Shown here in pieces: positions 8,236 to 17,484 of a DNA stretch of 40,918 bases; within the stretch, counting starts at the first letter, position 1; each line of letters starts with the position of its first letter. The translations under genes were made by a program, and so were the position numbers. The notes beneath the pieces are model-generated. The model had not been told where the DNA came from, ran no database searches, and saw only the letters and a program-made list of their open reading frames with translations. The stretch is from Sulfuritalea sp. GTDB lineage: Bacteria > Pseudomonadota > Gammaproteobacteria > Burkholderiales > Rhodocyclaceae. The DNA lies in assembly GCF_017302275.1 (NCBI RefSeq), contig NZ_JAFLDR010000039.1:1-40918 (forward strand), written 5' to 3'.

Positions 8236-11003
8236 GCACCAAGCCAACCGCCGACAAGGACCGACCCCTGCGCGAGGACATCCGCCTGCTCGGACGCCTG
8301 CTCGGCGACACCGTGCGCGAGCAGGAGGGCGCCGGGGTCTTCGACCGCGTCGAGCAGATCCGCCAGCTCGCGCTACGCATCCACCGCGACGACGACCACG
8401 CGGCGCGCGCCGAAATGGATGCCGTGCTGCGCGAACTGCCGCGCGAACGCACCAACATGGTGGTGCGCGCCTTCAGCTATTTCTCGCACCTGGCCAACAT
8501 CGCCGAGGACCAGCACCACATCCGCCGCGCGCGTACCTACGCGCGCGCCGGCGCCGCGCCGCGCGAAGGCACCTTGGCGCATTCCCTCGACCGCGCGCAG
8601 AAAGCCGGCATCGACGCGAAACGCCTCGCCGGATTCTTCGCCAGCGCCCAGGTGCGCCCGGTGCTGACCGCGCACCCGACCGAAGTCCAGCGCAAGAGCA
8701 TCCTCGACTGCCAGTGGAAGATCGCGCGCCTGCTCGACGAGCGCGACCGCACCGAGCTCTCGCCCGAGGAACAGGCCGAGCACGACGAGGCACTGCGCCG
8801 CGCCGTGCTGCGCCTGTGGCAGACGCGCATGCTGCGCCGGGCCAAGCTCTCGGTGATGGACGAGGTGAACAACGCGCTGTCGTTCTATGACATGACCTTC
8901 CTGCGCGAGCTGCCGCGCCTTTTCAACTCCAGCGAGGACCATCTCGCGCAGGCCGTGCCCGGCTGGCGCGAGCAGGGCCTGGCCGAGCTGCCGCCCTACC
9001 TGCGCCCCGGCTCCTGGATCGGCGGCGACCGCGACGGCAATCCCTTTGTCACCGCCGAGGTGCTGGAATCCGCGATGCGCGCGCAAAGCCGCAAAGCCAT
9101 TGCTTTCCTGCTCGAACAACTGCACCAGCTCGGCGCGGAATTGTCGACCACCACCTCGCTGATCGAGGTGCCCGACGTCGAGCTGATGCGCCTGGCGGAA
9201 CTGTCGCCCGACCGCAGCCCGCATCGCCTCGACGAGCCCTACCGCCGCGCCATCGCCGGCTTCTATGCGCGGCTGGCCGCCACGGCGATGCTGCTCGACA
9301 AGCTTGAGGCACCGCGCCATGCCGTGGGGGAAGCCGAGCCTTACGCCACCGCCGCCGAATTCGCCGCCGACCTCGACGTGCTGCACCGCTCGCTGCTCAG
9401 CCACAACTGCGGCCTGCTCGGACGCGGCCGCCTGCGCCGCCTGCGCCATGCCGTTGCCATCTTCGGCTTCCACCTGGCGCCGCTCGACCTGCGGCAGAAT
9501 TCCGATGTGCATGCGCGCACCGTGGCCGAACTGCTCGCCATCGCGAACCCCGGCACGGACTACCTCGCGCTGGACGAGAACGGGCGCATCGCCTTGCTGC
9601 TGGAAGAACTCGCCACGCCAAGACCGCTGACGGCGCCCGGCGTCGGGTATTCGGACGAGACGCGCAATGAGCTGGCGATCTTCCACACCGCGCGCAGCAT
9701 CCACCAGCGCTTTGGCCGCGCGGCGATCGAGAACGTGATCATCTCCAAGACCGACGGCGTCTCCGACATCCTCGAAGTTGCCGTGCTGCTCAAGGAAGTC
9801 GGCCTGCTGCGACCATTGGAACATGCGCTGGACGTGAACATCGTGCCGCTGTTCGAGACCATCGGCGACCTGGCGAACGCCGGCACGACCATGGACCGGT
9901 TGCTGGCTATCCCGCTCTACAACAGGCTGCTGGGCTCGCGCGGCGGCTTGCAGGAATGCATGCTGGGTTACTCCGACAGCAACAAGGATGGGGGCTTCCT
10001 CACTTCGGGCTGGGCGCTGTACCGCGCCGAGATCGCGCTGACCGAAGTTTTCGCCCGCCACGGCATCACGCTGCGCCTGTTCCACGGCCGCGGCGGTTCG
10101 GTCGGCCGCGGCGGCGGCCCCAGCTACCAGGCGATCCTGGCGCAGCCGCAGGGCGCCGTGCAGGGCCAGATCCGCATCACCGAACAGGGCGAAGTCATCG
10201 CCTCGAAGTATGCCAATCCCGAACTCGGCCGCCGCAACCTGGAAATCCTCGCCGCGGCAACGCTGGAAGCCACGCTGCTGGGCCATGAGCACGATGCACC
10301 GAAACCGGAGTTCCTCGCGGCGATGGAGGAACTTTCCGCCAGCGCGTTCGCCGCCTATCGCAGGATGGTGTACGAGACGCCGGGATTCGAGGAGTACTTC
10401 TGGGATTCGACGGTGATCGCCGAGATCGCCGCGCTCAATATCGGCAGCCGGCCCGCGTCACGCAAGAAGACCACGGCGATCGAGGACCTGCGCGCGATTC
10501 CCTGGGTATTTTCCTGGGCGCAGTGCCGCCTGATGCTGCCGGGCTGGTTCGGCTTCGGCGCCGCCGTCGCCGCCTGGCGCGAGAAGCACGGCGCGCGGGG
10601 CATGGCGCTGCTGGCAGAGATGTACCGCGACTGGGGCTTCTTCCGCACTACCTTGTCCAACATGGACATGGTGTTGGGCAAGAGCGACATCGTGATCGCG
10701 GAGCGCTATTCGATGCTGGTCAAGGACACAGTGCTGCGCGCGGCCATCTTTCCGCGGATCAAGGCCGAATGGCAGGCCTCGATCGCCGCACTGCTGGCGA
10801 TTACCGGGGAAAAGGAACTGCTCGACCTCAATCCGCTGCTGAAGCGCTCGATCCGCAACCGTTTCCCCTACCTCGACCCGGTGAACCACATCCAGGTCGA
10901 ACTGCTGCGCCGCCACCGTGCAGGCGAGACCGACGACCGCGTGCAGCGCGGCATCCACCTCACCATCAACGGCGTCGCCGCCGGCCTGCGCAACAGCGGC
11001 TAG
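8232..11003 (+). CDS. ppc: Phosphoenolpyruvate carboxylase
   Basis: A 923-aa enzyme that carboxylates phosphoenolpyruvate with bicarbonate to oxaloacetate, refilling the TCA cycle. Landmarks are the catalytic-histidine motif [14 protein letters not shown] (about residue 145), [16 protein letters not shown] (about 577), the glycine-rich active-site loop [20 protein letters not shown] (about 616) and the C-terminal RNSG end typical of bacterial enzymes. The length is slightly above the roughly 880 aa of the enterobacterial enzyme. The ATG overlaps the stop of the upstream thioredoxin-like gene. Glutamate import upstream and PEP carboxylase fit together as carbon/nitrogen balance functions, but the linkage is only positional. 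Confidence 0.96.
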   Translation: MSTKPTADKDRPLREDIRLLGRLLGDTVREQEGAGVFDRVEQIRQLALRIHRDDDHAARAEMDAVLRELPRERTNMVVRAFSYFSHLANIAEDQHHIRRARTYARAGAAPREGTLAHSLDRAQKAGIDAKRLAGFFASAQVRPVLTAHPTEVQRKSILDCQWKIARLLDERDRTELSPEEQAEHDEALRRAVLRLWQTRMLRRAKLSVMDEVNNALSFYDMTFLRELPRLFNSSEDHLAQAVPGWREQGLAELPPYLRPGSWIGGDRDGNPFVTAEVLESAMRAQSRKAIAFLLEQLHQLGAELSTTTSLIEVPDVELMRLAELSPDRSPHRLDEPYRRAIAGFYARLAATAMLLDKLEAPRHAVGEAEPYATAAEFAADLDVLHRSLLSHNCGLLGRGRLRRLRHAVAIFGFHLAPLDLRQNSDVHARTVAELLAIANPGTDYLALDENGRIALLLEELATPRPLTAPGVGYSDETRNELAIFHTARSIHQRFGRAAIENVIISKTDGVSDILEVAVLLKEVGLLRPLEHALDVNIVPLFETIGDLANAGTTMDRLLAIPLYNRLLGSRGGLQECMLGYSDSNKDGGFLTSGWALYRAEIALTEVFARHGITLRLFHGRGGSVGRGGGPSYQAILAQPQGAVQGQIRITEQGEVIASKYANPELGRRNLEILAAATLEATLLGHEHDAPKPEFLAAMEELSASAFAAYRRMVYETPGFEEYFWDSTVIAEIAALNIGSRPASRKKTTAIEDLRAIPWVFSWAQCRLMLPGWFGFGAAVAAWREKHGARGMALLAEMYRDWGFFRTTLSNMDMVLGKSDIVIAERYSMLVKDTVLRAAIFPRIKAEWQASIAALLAITGEKELLDLNPLLKRSIRNRFPYLDPVNHIQVELLRRHRAGETDDRVQRGIHLTINGVAAGLRNSG

Positions 11004-11062
11004 CGGCGGATGCCGCAAAGGATTCGATCCCGGGGTGGCAACGGGTTTGCGCGCCTTGCCGG

Positions 11063-11085
11063 GCACCGGAACCCGTTTCCGGTGC
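11063..11085 (+). terminator. Hairpin downstream of ppc
   Basis: GCACCGGAA (11063-11071) pairs perfectly with TTCCGGTGC (11077-11085) across a 5-nt loop, 60 bp after the ppc stop. No T-run follows. An alternative pairing of ACGGGTT (11041-11047) with AACCCGT (11070-11076) is mutually exclusive with it. It is either a weak terminator or an mRNA 3'-stabilising structure. Confidence 0.4.
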
Positions 11086-11163
11086 GGTGGCGAAGGCGGA
11101 CCTGATCCGCTTGCCACGCGCCGGGACGGACATTGCCTGCCGCCCGGACCGGCTTGTTTCTGG

Positions 11164-11373
11164 TCAGCGCTTGATTGAACGGCTCACGCGGCGGTGGGCG
11201 ACGTACAGCATCAGGCCGATGCCCGCGACGACCATTTCGCTGGTCCCGGTAGGCGGGGTCGAAAAATAGGTCTGGATAGCGGCCGGAGCTTGAATCCCCA
11301 ACTCGGAGAACGCCATCGCGGCGCCCGTACTGACCAGTCCTGCCATCAGCGCCATTAGTGTTTTCATTGCCAT
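11164..11373 (-). CDS. Small exported protein: signal peptide plus C-terminal hydrophobic anchor and basic tail
   Basis: A 69-aa ORF consisting almost only of a signal peptide (residues 1-22, ending AMA), a short linker and a C-terminal hydrophobic segment EMVVAGIGLMLYVAHRR with a basic tail. This order (linker, hydrophobic helix, Arg cluster) is the layout of PEP-CTERM sorting signals, but the Pro-Glu-Pro box is missing. GAGGG lies 5 bp before the first ATG. A 15-bp motif about 80 bp upstream is shared with the true PEP-CTERM gene near 39.4 kb, which supports its being a real gene. It could be a small membrane protein unrelated to exosortase. Confidence 0.5.
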   Translation of the reverse strand: MAMKTLMALMAGLVSTGAAMAFSELGIQAPAAIQTYFSTPPTGTSEMVVAGIGLMLYVAHRRVSRSIKR

Positions 11374-11452
11374 GCCCTCAAGGATCTTGTGGTGTTCGTG
11401 GCAGCGTTTTGCTGCGTTGATTGCATCCTAGGCGGCACGCCGTGGCAGGCCA

Positions 11453-11467
11453 ATAGTCCGTTCGGAC
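11453..11467. promoter_or_regulatory. Shared 15-bp motif, copy 1 (upstream of the small signal/anchor gene)
   Basis: ATAGTCCGTTCGGAC on the plus strand; its core GTCCG-TT-CGGAC is a perfect palindrome. It lies 80 bp upstream of the minus-strand start at 11373. A near copy lies 73-87 bp upstream of the PEP-CTERM gene at 39393. It is a candidate regulator binding site. Confidence 0.4.
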
Positions 11468-11639
11468 CTGCGCGTGACTTATTTCACGACGCCGGCAATC
11501 TACAGCGTCGCGCGGTGTCCGCGACCAATCGGCGGGGACCCGCCGCGCATTGACGCTTGCTTGCAACCCTTTGATTTATTTATCTCTCAGCCGGAGTGAA
11601 GCGATTCCGGGAGCCAGTTGTCCGGCGCGTGCCGGGGCG

Positions 11640-12833
11640 CTAGTCGCGGTAGTGCTTCCCGGCGTAGCGGGTGACGCCGACCAGGAAACGCACCACGCTG
11701 TAGGCCATGGAGCTGGCGGCGCGGGTGAGCCAGGAACGATGGCGCTGATCCTTGGGCCGCACCTCGCGCGCGGCATCGGCCATCGCGGCATCGAGGCTGG
11801 CGAGCAGTTGCGCGGCGAATTCGGCGCCGCGCACCACGACGTTGGCTTCACGCGCCAGCAGCAGGCTGAAAGGATCGATGTTGGAGGAGCCGATGGTGGC
11901 CCAATCGCCGTCGACCACCGCCACCTTGGCGTGCAGGTAGGCCGTCTCGTACTCGAAGACGCGGATCCTGGCCGCCATCAGGCGATCGTAAAGGGACAAG
12001 GTCGCGAAGTGCAGCATGAGGTGGTCGGAGCGGCCCTGCAGCAGCAGCTCGACACGCACGCCGCGCCGCGCCGCCGCCACAAGTGCCCTGCGGAAGGTTC
12101 GGCCGGGCAGGAAATAGGCGTTGGCGATCACCACCCGCTGTCGCGCGCCGGCGATCGCGGCGAGATAGGCGTTCTCGATGTCGCGGCGGTGGCGCAGGTT
12201 GTCGCGGATCAGCAGCGCGGCAGCCATGCTGCCTACCACCGGCGGCGGCGGCGGCAGGACCGCGGGCGGCGGCGGGCGGCGGCCCAGGCGCGCCCAGCGC
12301 ACCAGGCGCCAGACGTGCCGCACCGCGTGGTGCACCCGCGCGGCGAGCGGCCCTTCGATGCGAACTGCGTAATCGAAGCGCGGCGCCGTTTCCCTGCCGT
12401 CGTCGAAATCGTCGATCACGTTGATGCCGCCGACGAAGGCCGTGCCGCCGTCGACCACCGCCAGCTTGCGATGCAGCCGGCGCAGCCGATGGCGGCGGAA
12501 GGCGAACCTGCCGGCTTCCGGCCGATAGGTCATCACCTCGACCCCGTCGTCCGCCAGCACCGCGCCGAGTCCTCCTGCAAACTCACGCGCGCCGAAGCCA
12601 TCCACCAGCACCCGCACGGCGACCCCACGCCGTGCCGCGCGCGCCAGCGCGGCCGCGACACGGCGACCGGTGGCGTCATCCTCGAAGATATAGGTCTCCA
12701 GTTGCACTTCATGGAGTGCCGCGTCGATCGCCGCGATCAGCGCCGGAAAGTATTCGCCGCCGGATTCGAGCAGTTGCAGGCGGTTGCCGGCGACCAGGCC
12801 GGGCGCCGCCGTCGTCCAGAAATCGGCGCTCAC
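11640..12833 (-). CDS. clsB: Cardiolipin synthase, ClsB-type phospholipase D family
   Basis: A 397-aa enzyme with two phospholipase-D HKD motifs: HRKLAVVDGGTAFVGG (about residue 120) and HAKVAVVDGDWATIGSSNID (about 296). It transfers phosphatidyl groups to make cardiolipin. It lacks the N-terminal membrane helices of ClsA, matching ClsB (YbhO). The start is GTG at 12833, overlapping the TGA of the upstream EEP gene (GTGA), so the two are translationally coupled. That pairing mirrors ybhP-ybhO in enterobacteria. The 266 bp between this gene and the small gene at 11373 carry no ORF I trust, only a CGGCGGG/CCCGCCG mini-hairpin near 11530. Confidence 0.87.
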   Translation of the reverse strand: MSADFWTTAAPGLVAGNRLQLLESGGEYFPALIAAIDAALHEVQLETYIFEDDATGRRVAAALARAARRGVAVRVLVDGFGAREFAGGLGAVLADDGVEVMTYRPEAGRFAFRRHRLRRLHRKLAVVDGGTAFVGGINVIDDFDDGRETAPRFDYAVRIEGPLAARVHHAVRHVWRLVRWARLGRRPPPPAVLPPPPPVVGSMAAALLIRDNLRHRRDIENAYLAAIAGARQRVVIANAYFLPGRTFRRALVAAARRGVRVELLLQGRSDHLMLHFATLSLYDRLMAARIRVFEYETAYLHAKVAVVDGDWATIGSSNIDPFSLLLAREANVVVRGAEFAAQLLASLDAAMADAAREVRPKDQRHRSWLTRAASSMAYSVVRFLVGVTRYAGKHYRD

Positions 12834-13606
12834 GATCTGCGCCTGGCGGCGGCGGGGCCGAATCGAAACTCGGCGGAAAGCGCCGCATGGTCGGAAATGC
12901 CCGACCAGGGCGGACCGGCATGGACCTGCCGGGCCCCCACCCGCAACCCGCGCTGGTAAATCCGGTCGAGGCGGAACATCGGCAAGACCGCCGGATAACT
13001 GCGCGACGGGCGCTGCGCGTCACCGGCGAAGACTTCGGTGAGGCCAAGGCGCTGCGCCAGCAGGTCGTCCGCATGGTTGCGCCAGTCGTTGAAGTCGCCC
13101 GCGATCAGGAGCGGCGCGCCGTCCGGCACGACCTCCTCGATCCGCCGCGCGAGCGCATCCATCTGGCGCCGCCGCGAACGCGCGAACAGCGACAGGTGCA
13201 CGCACACGCAATGCAGGGCCTGCCCGAGCCGCGGCACCTCCACCGCACAATGCAGCAGGCCGCGCTTCTCGAAGCGCAGATGGGTCACGTCCTGGTTGTG
13301 TTCGTGCAGGATCGGGAAGCGCGACAGGATCGCGTTGCCATGGTGGCCGTGGTCGTAGACAACGTTGCGGCCGTAGGCGTGATTGGCCCAGACATCCTCG
13401 GCGAGGAATTCGTGCTGCGCCTGCGACGGCCAGTCCGGGTGCGTTTCGACATGGCCCAGGTGCAGGCCCTGCACTTCCTGCAGGAACACGATGTCGGCCG
13501 ACAACTCGCGCAGCCGGTCGCGCAGATCGTGCACCATCATGCGCCGATTGAACTGCGAGAACCCCTTGTGGATGTTCCAGGTGGCGATCGAAAGTGCGTG
13601 CGTCAT
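12830..13606 (-). CDS. Endonuclease/exonuclease/phosphatase family protein (YbhP-like)
   Basis: A 258-aa protein of the EEP superfamily, the fold shared by DNase I, AP endonucleases and inositol polyphosphate phosphatases. It starts THALSIATWNIHKGFS, a typical first strand. Catalytic landmarks are VFLQEVQG (metal-binding Glu), GDFNDWRNH (catalytic Asp/Asn) and SDHAALSAEF (catalytic His) near the end. The frame is open far upstream, but ATG 13606 fits the domain boundary exactly. No signal peptide is seen. Coupling to the cardiolipin synthase gene suggests a phospholipid-linked role such as phosphodiester cleavage, as inferred for YbhP; the substrate is unknown. Confidence 0.82.
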   Translation of the reverse strand: MTHALSIATWNIHKGFSQFNRRMMVHDLRDRLRELSADIVFLQEVQGLHLGHVETHPDWPSQAQHEFLAEDVWANHAYGRNVVYDHGHHGNAILSRFPILHEHNQDVTHLRFEKRGLLHCAVEVPRLGQALHCVCVHLSLFARSRRRQMDALARRIEEVVPDGAPLLIAGDFNDWRNHADDLLAQRLGLTEVFAGDAQRPSRSYPAVLPMFRLDRIYQRGLRVGARQVHAGPPWSGISDHAALSAEFRFGPAAARRRS

Positions 13607-13632
13607 GCCGTGATCACTGTCAGCCAGGGAGC

Positions 13633-14526
13633 TCAGGCGAGCACGAAGCGATCGCCGTCCGCGCCCACCCGGCCCTGCGCGGCGAGCTCGTCGAGGTGCA
13701 TGCGGATCGAATTGAGCTCGGCGCTCTCGACATAGGGCAGGCTCACTCCCCTGGGATAAAGCAGGCGCCGATCGACCAGTTCGGCGAGGGTATGCGGCCC
13801 CTCGCGCAGGTAGCCGATCAGCTTGTCCCCGCGTTCGTCGATCTTCGCCGCGAATCGTCCGAGATCGGCGAGAAACTGCGCGCGATCGGTGATCACGGCG
13901 CGATGGTGGGAAGTCACCCAGACCTTGGCATCGAGGTGCGCGATTTCGGCGAGGCTGGCGCGAAATGCGGCAAGGCTGGAGGTGGCGTCGCCGTAATAGG
14001 GGCCGAAACCGGTCAGGTCGATGTCGCCGATGAAGGCCACGCCCTCGCTTTCGACCACCAGCGCGCAATGCCCCGAGGTGTGGCCGGGCAGGTGGTGGGC
14101 GCGGATGCGCACGCCGCCGCCGAGGTCCCAGCGCTGGTCGTGGAGGTAGCCGGTGGCGTCCGGCCGCGGGTGGTAATGGAAATCGCGGACTATCATCTCA
14201 CGCACGCGCGCCAGCACGTCGTCCGCGTAACCGTAATGCGCCGCCAGCCCCTCCCAGGATTGCACCGCGCGCAGGTCCGCCGCGTGCACCTCCACCCGCG
14301 CCCGCGGCAAGCGATGCAGGCCGGCCATGTGGTCCTCGTGGGCATGGCCGAGCAGCACAAGGTCGACTTCGTCGAAGTCGGCGCCGATGCGGTTCGACAC
14401 CAACGGCGTATCGAAGGCGACGCGCGTGTCGGCGCCGTGCACGATGACCTGGTTGCCATCGGGATATTTCCCCGATTTCTCGCCGAGATGGACGGCCACG
14501 GCGCCGAAGCGCAGGACGTTATCCAC
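13633..14526 (-). CDS. Metallo-beta-lactamase fold hydrolase with C-terminal winged-helix-like tail
   Basis: A 297-aa dinuclear metal hydrolase. Metal ligands are HAHEDH (residues 61-66), His149 in LPGHTSGH, Asp168 in FIGDIDLTGFG and His in VTSHHRAVI. The C-terminal 80 residues (about 215-297) form a helical tail resembling the LACTB2-type extension, which often binds nucleic acid or closes the active site. The substrate is unknown. The gene lies 26 bp before the EEP gene and 51 bp after nadA on the same strand, apparently in one operon. Nothing in the sequence suggests beta-lactamase activity. Confidence 0.83.
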   Translation of the reverse strand: MDNVLRFGAVAVHLGEKSGKYPDGNQVIVHGADTRVAFDTPLVSNRIGADFDEVDLVLLGHAHEDHMAGLHRLPRARVEVHAADLRAVQSWEGLAAHYGYADDVLARVREMIVRDFHYHPRPDATGYLHDQRWDLGGGVRIRAHHLPGHTSGHCALVVESEGVAFIGDIDLTGFGPYYGDATSSLAAFRASLAEIAHLDAKVWVTSHHRAVITDRAQFLADLGRFAAKIDERGDKLIGYLREGPHTLAELVDRRLLYPRGVSLPYVESAELNSIRMHLDELAAQGRVGADGDRFVLA

Positions 14527-14577
14527 GATGCTCGCTTCGCGGGAGTTGCATGAAAGTCGGCGCCGGCGCCACGGCGA

Positions 14578-15675
14578 TCAGGACACCGCGAGCATCCGTT
14601 CCAGCGAAATCTTCGCCAGTTTCGCCTCATGCTCGGGTACGCTGATCCGGTTCACCACCTTGCCGTCGACCAGGTTTTCCAGGGTCCAGGCCAGGTGCTG
14701 CGGATCAATGCGCTGCATGGTCGAACACATGCAGATGGTGCCGGCCATGAACTGCACGATCTTGCCTTCATGCTTGACTTCCTGCGCCAGGCGCTCGACC
14801 AGGTTGAGTTCGGTGCCGACCAGCCAGCGCGTGTTGGGCGGCGCCGCCTTCACCGTCTGCAGGATGGTCTCGGTGCTGCCGATGTGGTCGGACTGCTTGC
14901 AGACCTCGAAGCTGCATTCCGGGTGCGAGATGACGAGGCCGTCGGGATGCTGGTTCCTGAACTTGATGATGTCCTTGGGCTGGAACATCTGGTGCACGGA
15001 ACAGTAGCCGTGCCAGAGGATGATCTTCGCCTTCTCGATCTGCTCACGGGTGAGGCCGCCCTGTTCGAGATCCGGATTCCAGATCACCATCTCGTCGAGT
15101 GGAATGCCCATCTTGTAGCCGCTCCAGCGCCCCAGGTGCTGGTCGGGGAAGAACAGCACCTTCTCGCGCTGGGCGAAGGACCACTCGAGGATCTTGGGTG
15201 CGTTCGACGAGGTGCAGACGATGCCGCCATGCGCGCCGCAAAATGCCTTGAGGTCGGCGGCGGAATTGATGTAGGTGACGGGCGTGACCTTCTGGTCGGG
15301 ATCGAGCACGGCGGACAGTTCGCGCCAGGCGCGTTCGACCTTCGCCAGGCTCGCCATGTCGGCCATCGAGCAGCCGGCAGCGAGGTCGGGCAGGATCGAA
15401 ATCTGGTCGGGGCGCGAGAGGATGTCGGCCACCTCGGCCATGAAATGCACGCCGCAGAAAACGATGTGCTTCGCCTCCGCCTGCGAGGCGAGGCGCGACA
15501 GCTTGAGCGAATCGCCGGTGATGTCGGCGTGGGCGTAGACGTCGGCGCGCTGGTAGTGGTGGCAGAGCAGGACCACGTCCTTGCCGAGTTTGGCTTTCGC
15601 GGCGCGGATGCGCTCGGCGGCGTCCATGTCGGCGAGGGTGTTGAAGCGGTCGAAGGAAATGGTGGCGGTTTGCAT
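14578..15675 (-). CDS. nadA: Quinolinate synthase A
   Basis: A 365-aa enzyme that condenses iminoaspartate with dihydroxyacetone phosphate to quinolinate in de novo NAD synthesis, using a [4Fe-4S] cluster. Landmarks are LCHHYQRADVYAHADITGDS near residue 35, FCGVHFMAEVADIL (first cluster Cys), IVCTSSNAPKIL, HPECSFEVCKQSDHIGST and GTICMCSTMQRIDP (C-terminal Cys). The frame is open well upstream into the rhodanese region, but ATG 15675 gives the normal length. It begins 3 bp after the rhodanese stop codon. No nadB or nadC is in the window. Confidence 0.95.
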   Translation of the reverse strand: MQTATISFDRFNTLADMDAAERIRAAKAKLGKDVVLLCHHYQRADVYAHADITGDSLKLSRLASQAEAKHIVFCGVHFMAEVADILSRPDQISILPDLAAGCSMADMASLAKVERAWRELSAVLDPDQKVTPVTYINSAADLKAFCGAHGGIVCTSSNAPKILEWSFAQREKVLFFPDQHLGRWSGYKMGIPLDEMVIWNPDLEQGGLTREQIEKAKIILWHGYCSVHQMFQPKDIIKFRNQHPDGLVISHPECSFEVCKQSDHIGSTETILQTVKAAPPNTRWLVGTELNLVERLAQEVKHEGKIVQFMAGTICMCSTMQRIDPQHLAWTLENLVDGKVVNRISVPEHEAKLAKISLERMLAVS

Positions 15676-15677
15676 GT

Positions 15678-16130
15678 TCAGCTTTGGCTCCAGGGCAGGC
15701 CGCAGGCGCGCCAACCGCCCGTGCGATTGCGCTGGCCGTTGGCGTCCTTGTTGCCCTCGAAGCCTTCGAGGATGTTGTAGCAATCGGGAAGGCCGGCCTC
15801 GGTGGCGGCCCTGGCGGCACTGGCCGAGCGCTGCCCGGACCGGCAGAGGAAGAGCAGCAGCGACTCGCTGACCACGCTGTGCTTCAGCGTCTGCAAGAAG
15901 TAGGGGTTGGGATGCTTGGCGGGATAGTCCTGCCATTCGATCTCGATCGCGCCGGGCACGCGGCCGACCCAATCCAGTTCGGCCTTGGTGCGCACGTCGA
16001 TGAGGCGCGCGTTCGGCGCCAGCCGCAGCACTTCGGCGGCTTCCAGCGGTGTCAGCGCGCCCTCGAAGGCCAGCTTGAGTTCGCGTGCCCGCGACTGGGC
16101 GAGGGAGAGGATTTCGTTGAGGCGTCCCAT
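15678..16130 (-). CDS. Rhodanese-domain sulfurtransferase
   Basis: A 150-aa single-domain rhodanese. The fold starts at about residue 27 (LTPLEAAEVLRLAP), with RLIDVRTKAELDWVGRVPGA and the active-site loop LCRSGQRS, whose Cys96 would carry the persulfide. The C-terminus, EGFEGNKDANGQRN ... GGWRACGLPW, is typical of a betaproteobacterial subgroup. It stops 3 bp before nadA, so it could help supply sulfur to the NadA iron-sulfur cluster; that is inference from position. A -10-like TATACT on the minus strand (16172-16177) precedes it, in the gap shared with the divergent CDF gene. Confidence 0.85.
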   Translation of the reverse strand: MGRLNEILSLAQSRARELKLAFEGALTPLEAAEVLRLAPNARLIDVRTKAELDWVGRVPGAIEIEWQDYPAKHPNPYFLQTLKHSVVSESLLLFLCRSGQRSASAARAATEAGLPDCYNILEGFEGNKDANGQRNRTGGWRACGLPWSQS

Positions 16131-16190
16131 GACAGGCGCTGCAGGAGCAGGAGATTAGAATCGGGGGATCGAGTATACCCGCCCGCAACG

Positions 16191-17384
16191 ATGTCCCGCG
16201 ACCCCCACCCCCACGAGTTCAACGGCGACCGCCGTGCTGGCGCCGAAACCGGGCCCGGCTCGCGCTTCGCCGAAGGCCAGCGCATCACCTGGGTCAGCGT
16301 CGGCGTCAATGTCGTGCTGACCACGATGCAGATCGTCGTCGGCCTCATCGCGCATTCCCAAAGCCTGATCGCCGATGCCATGCACACGCTGTCGGACATC
16401 GTCGCCGATGCCTTTGTCCTGTTCGCCAACCGCAAGGGTTCAGAAGCCGCCGATGCCGACCATCCGTATGGCCACGGCCGCTACGAAACGGCCGCCTCGC
16501 TGGTGCTGGGCGTGTTGCTGGCGGGCACCGGCGCCGGCATCCTGATCGCGGCCGCCGGGCGCTTGCAGGACATCGGCAGCGCGCCGCCGGTCGGCGTCGC
16601 CGCGATGTGGGCGGCGATCTTTACCCTTGCCGCCAAGGAAGGCCTGTTCCGCTACATGCTGGTGACCGCAGAGCGTCTGCGCTCGCCGATGCTGGTGGCC
16701 AACGCCTGGCACGCGCGCGCCGATGCACTGTCCTCGCTGGTGGTGGCGGCGGGCATCGGCGGCGCCCTGGCCGGCTTCAACTTCGCCGACGCCGTGGCCG
16801 CCATCATCGTCGGCGCCATGATCGTGCGCGCCGGCCTCAAGTTCGGCTGGGACGCGATCCGCGAACTGATCGACACCGGCCTCGCGGCCGGGGAAGTGGC
16901 GGCGATCCGCCACACGATCACCACCACCCCCGGCGTGCTCGGCATGCACGAGCTGCGCACGCGGCGCATGGCGCACCAGGTGCTGGTCGACGCGCACGTA
17001 CAGGTCAACCCGCGCATCAGCGTCTCCGAAGGCCACCGCATCGCCGAATCGGCGCGGCAGCGCGTGCTGGCCAGCCATCCCGAAGTGCTCGACGTACTGG
17101 TCCATGTCGATGCCGAAAACGACCTGCAGGGCAACGCTGCGGTAAGCCTCCCGGACCGCGCCATTCTGCTCGCGCACCTGCGCGAGCTGCTGGCCGCCGA
17201 CCCGCCCGACTTCGAGCGAACGACCCTGCATTACCTCAGCACCCGCGTCGAAGCAGAAATTTTCCTGCCGCCCGGCTTTGCCGACGATGCCCGCCTGGCC
17301 GGATTTCGCCAACGGCTGGATGCCGCCTTGCCGAACGACCCCTGGTTCGTCGCCATCCGACTAAACCAGCAAATTGCACCATAA
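16191..17384 (+). CDS. Cation diffusion facilitator family metal exporter
   Basis: A 397-aa inner-membrane CDF transporter that exchanges divalent cations for protons. Six hydrophobic segments span about residues 28-220. Metal-site motifs are HTLSDIVADAFV in the second membrane segment and HARADALSS in the fifth. The DHPYGHGRYE loop is characteristic, and a cytoplasmic C-terminal domain (about 225-300) carries the ferredoxin-like dimerisation fold. About 90 extra residues follow it, longer than E. coli FieF. Metal specificity (Zn, Fe, Mn or Co) cannot be read. It is divergent from the rhodanese-nadA run, and no ribosome-binding site is visible before ATG 16191. Confidence 0.85.
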   Translation: MSRDPHPHEFNGDRRAGAETGPGSRFAEGQRITWVSVGVNVVLTTMQIVVGLIAHSQSLIADAMHTLSDIVADAFVLFANRKGSEAADADHPYGHGRYETAASLVLGVLLAGTGAGILIAAAGRLQDIGSAPPVGVAAMWAAIFTLAAKEGLFRYMLVTAERLRSPMLVANAWHARADALSSLVVAAGIGGALAGFNFADAVAAIIVGAMIVRAGLKFGWDAIRELIDTGLAAGEVAAIRHTITTTPGVLGMHELRTRRMAHQVLVDAHVQVNPRISVSEGHRIAESARQRVLASHPEVLDVLVHVDAENDLQGNAAVSLPDRAILLAHLRELLAADPPDFERTTLHYLSTRVEAEIFLPPGFADDARLAGFRQRLDAALPNDPWFVAIRLNQQIAP

Positions 17385-17391
17385 CAGGGCG
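17375..17391 (+). promoter_or_regulatory. Second, degenerate NtrC site upstream of glnA
   Basis: TGCACC-ATAAC-AGGGCG has a perfect left half-site and a poor right half. It is centred 31 bp (three helical turns) upstream of the better NtrC site, the face-of-helix arrangement known from glnA enhancers. It overlaps the last codons of the CDF gene. Confidence 0.45.
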
Positions 17392-17405
17392 TTTTTGCCG
17401 AAGTT

Positions 17406-17422
17406 AGCACCGTTATGGTGCG
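17406..17422 (+). promoter_or_regulatory. NtrC binding site of glnA
   Basis: AGCACC-GTTAT-GGTGCG carries the perfect dyad GCACC-N5-GGTGC and matches the NtrC consensus TGCACC-N5-GGTGCA at all but the outermost bases. It is centred about 97 bp upstream of the expected transcription start. ntrC itself lies 3.4 kb downstream. Confidence 0.75.
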
Positions 17423-17484
17423 ATCATCCGGCTATCGTGAAGCAAAAAGACTTGTGGCACAATCGCTTCCCTTCGTGGTGCGAA

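Noticed and set aside
11550-12959. 469-codon plus-strand frame opposite the cardiolipin synthase gene
   Set aside because: The minus strand holds both HKD motifs. The plus translation is low-complexity and Arg/His-rich.
13020-14068. Upstream extension of the EEP nuclease frame to 412 codons
   Set aside because: The extra 154 codons overlap the MBL hydrolase gene in another frame and are low-complexity. The domain begins exactly at ATG 13606.
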